Below the pieces are notes generated by a model. It was not told where the DNA came from. It ran no database searches and saw only the letters and a list, made by a program, of their open reading frames with translations. A program made the translations under genes and the position numbers. From assembly GCA_965153455.1 (NCBI GenBank), contig OZ234501.1, forward strand, positions 15,426,855 through 15,490,854: a stretch of 64,000 bases of DNA. Direction: 5' to 3'. The first letter of the stretch is position 1; each line of letters begins with the position of its first letter. Positions 62,107 to 64,000 of the stretch are shown here, piece by piece. The DNA is from Sphagnum compactum (Eukaryota > Bryophyta > Sphagnopsida > Sphagnales).

Positions 62107-62448
62107 GAGTTATCTGTAAAGTGAGGAAAAACACAGCACCAGAACCCTGAGTTTGGTCATGCAATGGGGCGGAACTGAGAAAACCATCAATTTTGGGGGT
62201 AAACTGAGTTTCATCCTGTCTTTCCTTTTTCCTGAGCGCCTCCACTGCTGCTACATATATTTTCACTGCTCTTAACTGTACAACTACTGTAATTAGTCTC
62301 GAACTCGTGCATTAAATGCTGAGTATCAGCATTTCATACTGAGATTTATAAAAATGTCTTTACTTTGTGGATATCAGTGAAAGAGGGGATAGGGGGTGAA
62401 AGGAGGCCCAAAGACAGGGTGAAGACAGAGGTACTTTACTGATAACTC
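62107..62448. mobile_element. MITE family B, copy 2 (342 bp)
   Basis: Terminal inverted repeats GAGTTATCTGTAAAGTG and, reversed from the right end, GAGTTATCAGTAAAGTA match at 15 of 17 positions. A TA flanks each end. Same orientation as copy 1. Confidence 0.85.
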
Positions 62449-64000
62449 TAATGCTCATCTTTTGTTCACTTTACCTTTTTTTTCAGTTCTTCCAAGGACA
62501 TCAACCCAACATTTATACCCATATTCTACCACTTACAAGTTACAATCCAGCCAAGCACTCTCAGGGATCTTGTGTTCCACTGTATATTGTTAAATTTATG
62601 CACAAAACAGGGGGATATACAACTATATTATAATCAGCAAAAAGGAAAGAAACAATTGACGAGAAGATTGGTCAAATTTTCAAGCCACTTGATGTCCAAC
62701 TAATAGCCGAGGACTTCCATCTGTAAGGGAGTCCTAAAGTCATAAGGGAGTCCTAAAGTCAGCTTAGATACATCTTTTGCAGGACCGCGTAATTTGGTCA
62801 AAAAAATGCTACCTACCGTTCCTCCTCCCCCCCCCCCTTTCCAATTTTTCTTTCCTTCGTATTCGAAAAGAGAAGGAAAAGGGTGTGGAAGGAGGAAAAA
62901 GCCAAAAGTTGAAAAAAAAGTCCTATTTGTTTACAAAACCATGGCCGACACGTCTTTTTGCACAAAGTTAAATAAGAAACCGCGTGTCATTTAATCAACC
63001 CTCTTTTAACAGACCAACCCTTTAGATGGTCAGAAAAACCCAACCCAACCCAACAAGTGGCCTTTCACCCTTAATGAACCAGTGGTAAACGAATCCTCCA
63101 AGTTCCCCTGACTTGTAACATGTTCCCCGTGCTAGCTATTTACCCTAGGGAACGAGCCCTTGGTGGCTGATTCTGCCAGCTTGCAACCACCAGGCTCCCC
63201 TGCTGGGCTTGCCTAATGACCAATTGCACGGCGGAATTGGTGGGGTGAGTGCAGTGACCACAAGCCTGGCAGAATCCACCTCCAAGGGGGACCTCTCTCT
63301 AGTATTTCTGATGTTCATCCGACCAATAGGATTTGAAGCAACAAAAACTTTTTGTTGACAAAAAATGATTTATTAGCAAAACAATAATAAATTATGACGT
63401 GAAATTCGTTGCGGAATCTGCACTTTTATTTACAATCATACAACTTCGAGTATCTTATCTCCACATTCGACTTCACGAAACTCCGTTCACGCAAGGGTTT
63501 CCGGATTCTAAAAACCCAAACCGTTTCATTGGCCCCGTTGGTGCACTTTGAAAAATCTTTGGATCTCTTTTGAATTGTGCGGTTTACACTTTACACCCAG
63601 TAACAAGTGTTGCCGGACGGACCTCAACAAGCAGGGGGGGAGCTTTTGATCTTTGAGGTGGGGTACCTTAGAATCATAATATGGAATCCGGTGATAAACT
63701 ACAAAAAAAAAATTCAACCAATTCCAAATAAAATATGTTTGTTGGTGTGAAAGAGTAGCAATCAGTGATTATTCTTTTTAGAATTTTTAGAATTTTTTAG
63801 ACCAAAAATTATGGGAAAACTTTGGAGAATTATGTTTTTTCTAGTGTAAGTTTAACTAATTTAATTTTTTTTGAAAAATTGCTAAACTCTTTATGTCAAC
63901 ATAATTGAAAAAAACTCCCCTTGGTTGCAATGAAATATACAATAATATATATTTGTTTATGGTGACCAATAAATTGTGCTATCTTGAAATATTTACAAAG
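62449..64000. other. Spacer at window end
   Basis: Contains a C-run near 62827-62838 and a less AT-rich block 63090-63300 without a recognisable gene. The repeat CCAACCCAAC near 63040 is short. No feature is supportable. Confidence 0.45.

Overview
This window is nuclear DNA of a land plant with a large, repeat-filled genome. The evidence is GT-AG introns of 90-413 bp, plant-type Ty1/copia and Ty3/gypsy retrotransposons, a plant-type PPR pseudogene, MITEs and long AT-rich spacers. A fern or gymnosperm would fit the repeat load and the character of the PPR and reverse transcriptase remnants, but the sequence alone does not settle the lineage. There are no rRNA or tRNA genes, CRISPR arrays or bacterial operons.

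The one gene that looks intact is on the minus strand at 33487-38669. I assembled it by hand from nine exons with GT-AG introns. All exon phases agree, and the result is one open frame of 965 codons. It encodes a class 3 lipase-like alpha/beta hydrolase with a complete candidate Ser-Asp-His triad. This is followed by a beta-rich segment, a helical linker, a lysine-rich basic patch and a P-loop GTPase domain with G1, G3 and G4 motifs. This lipase-GTPase fusion is the most interesting object in the window. A role in lipid-linked signalling or immunity is my inference only.

Layout. 0.5-6.2 kb: a solo LTR with a perfect target duplication (family A), a 70-bp tandem duplication, a 1-kb degenerate minisatellite and a truncated reverse-oriented family A LTR. 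6.6-10 kb: a decayed non-LTR-type reverse transcriptase on the plus strand. 11.6-12.4 kb: low-complexity repeats. 16.3-26.0 kb: an old Ty3/gypsy element on the minus strand with both LTRs, containing a nested family A solo LTR and a nested 276-bp TIR element. 26.2-27.1 kb: another family A solo LTR with a perfect target duplication. 27-33 kb: spacer. 33.5-38.7 kb: the lipase-GTPase gene. 39-46 kb: spacer with microsatellites and two tandem repeats. 46.3-50.4 kb: a broken Ty1/copia element with an internal inversion. 51.7-52.3 kb: a DUF971-family gene fragment with introns. 52.8-53.8 kb: a PPR pseudogene on the minus strand. 54.2 and 62.1 kb: two copies of one MITE family. 58.6-59.5 kb: a T-rich duplicated repeat.

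Apart from the fusion gene, nothing here appears to be under coding constraint. The transposon remnants show many changes consistent with C-to-T (G-to-A) decay, including at catalytic aspartates of three unrelated enzymes. That is what long-term cytosine methylation would leave.
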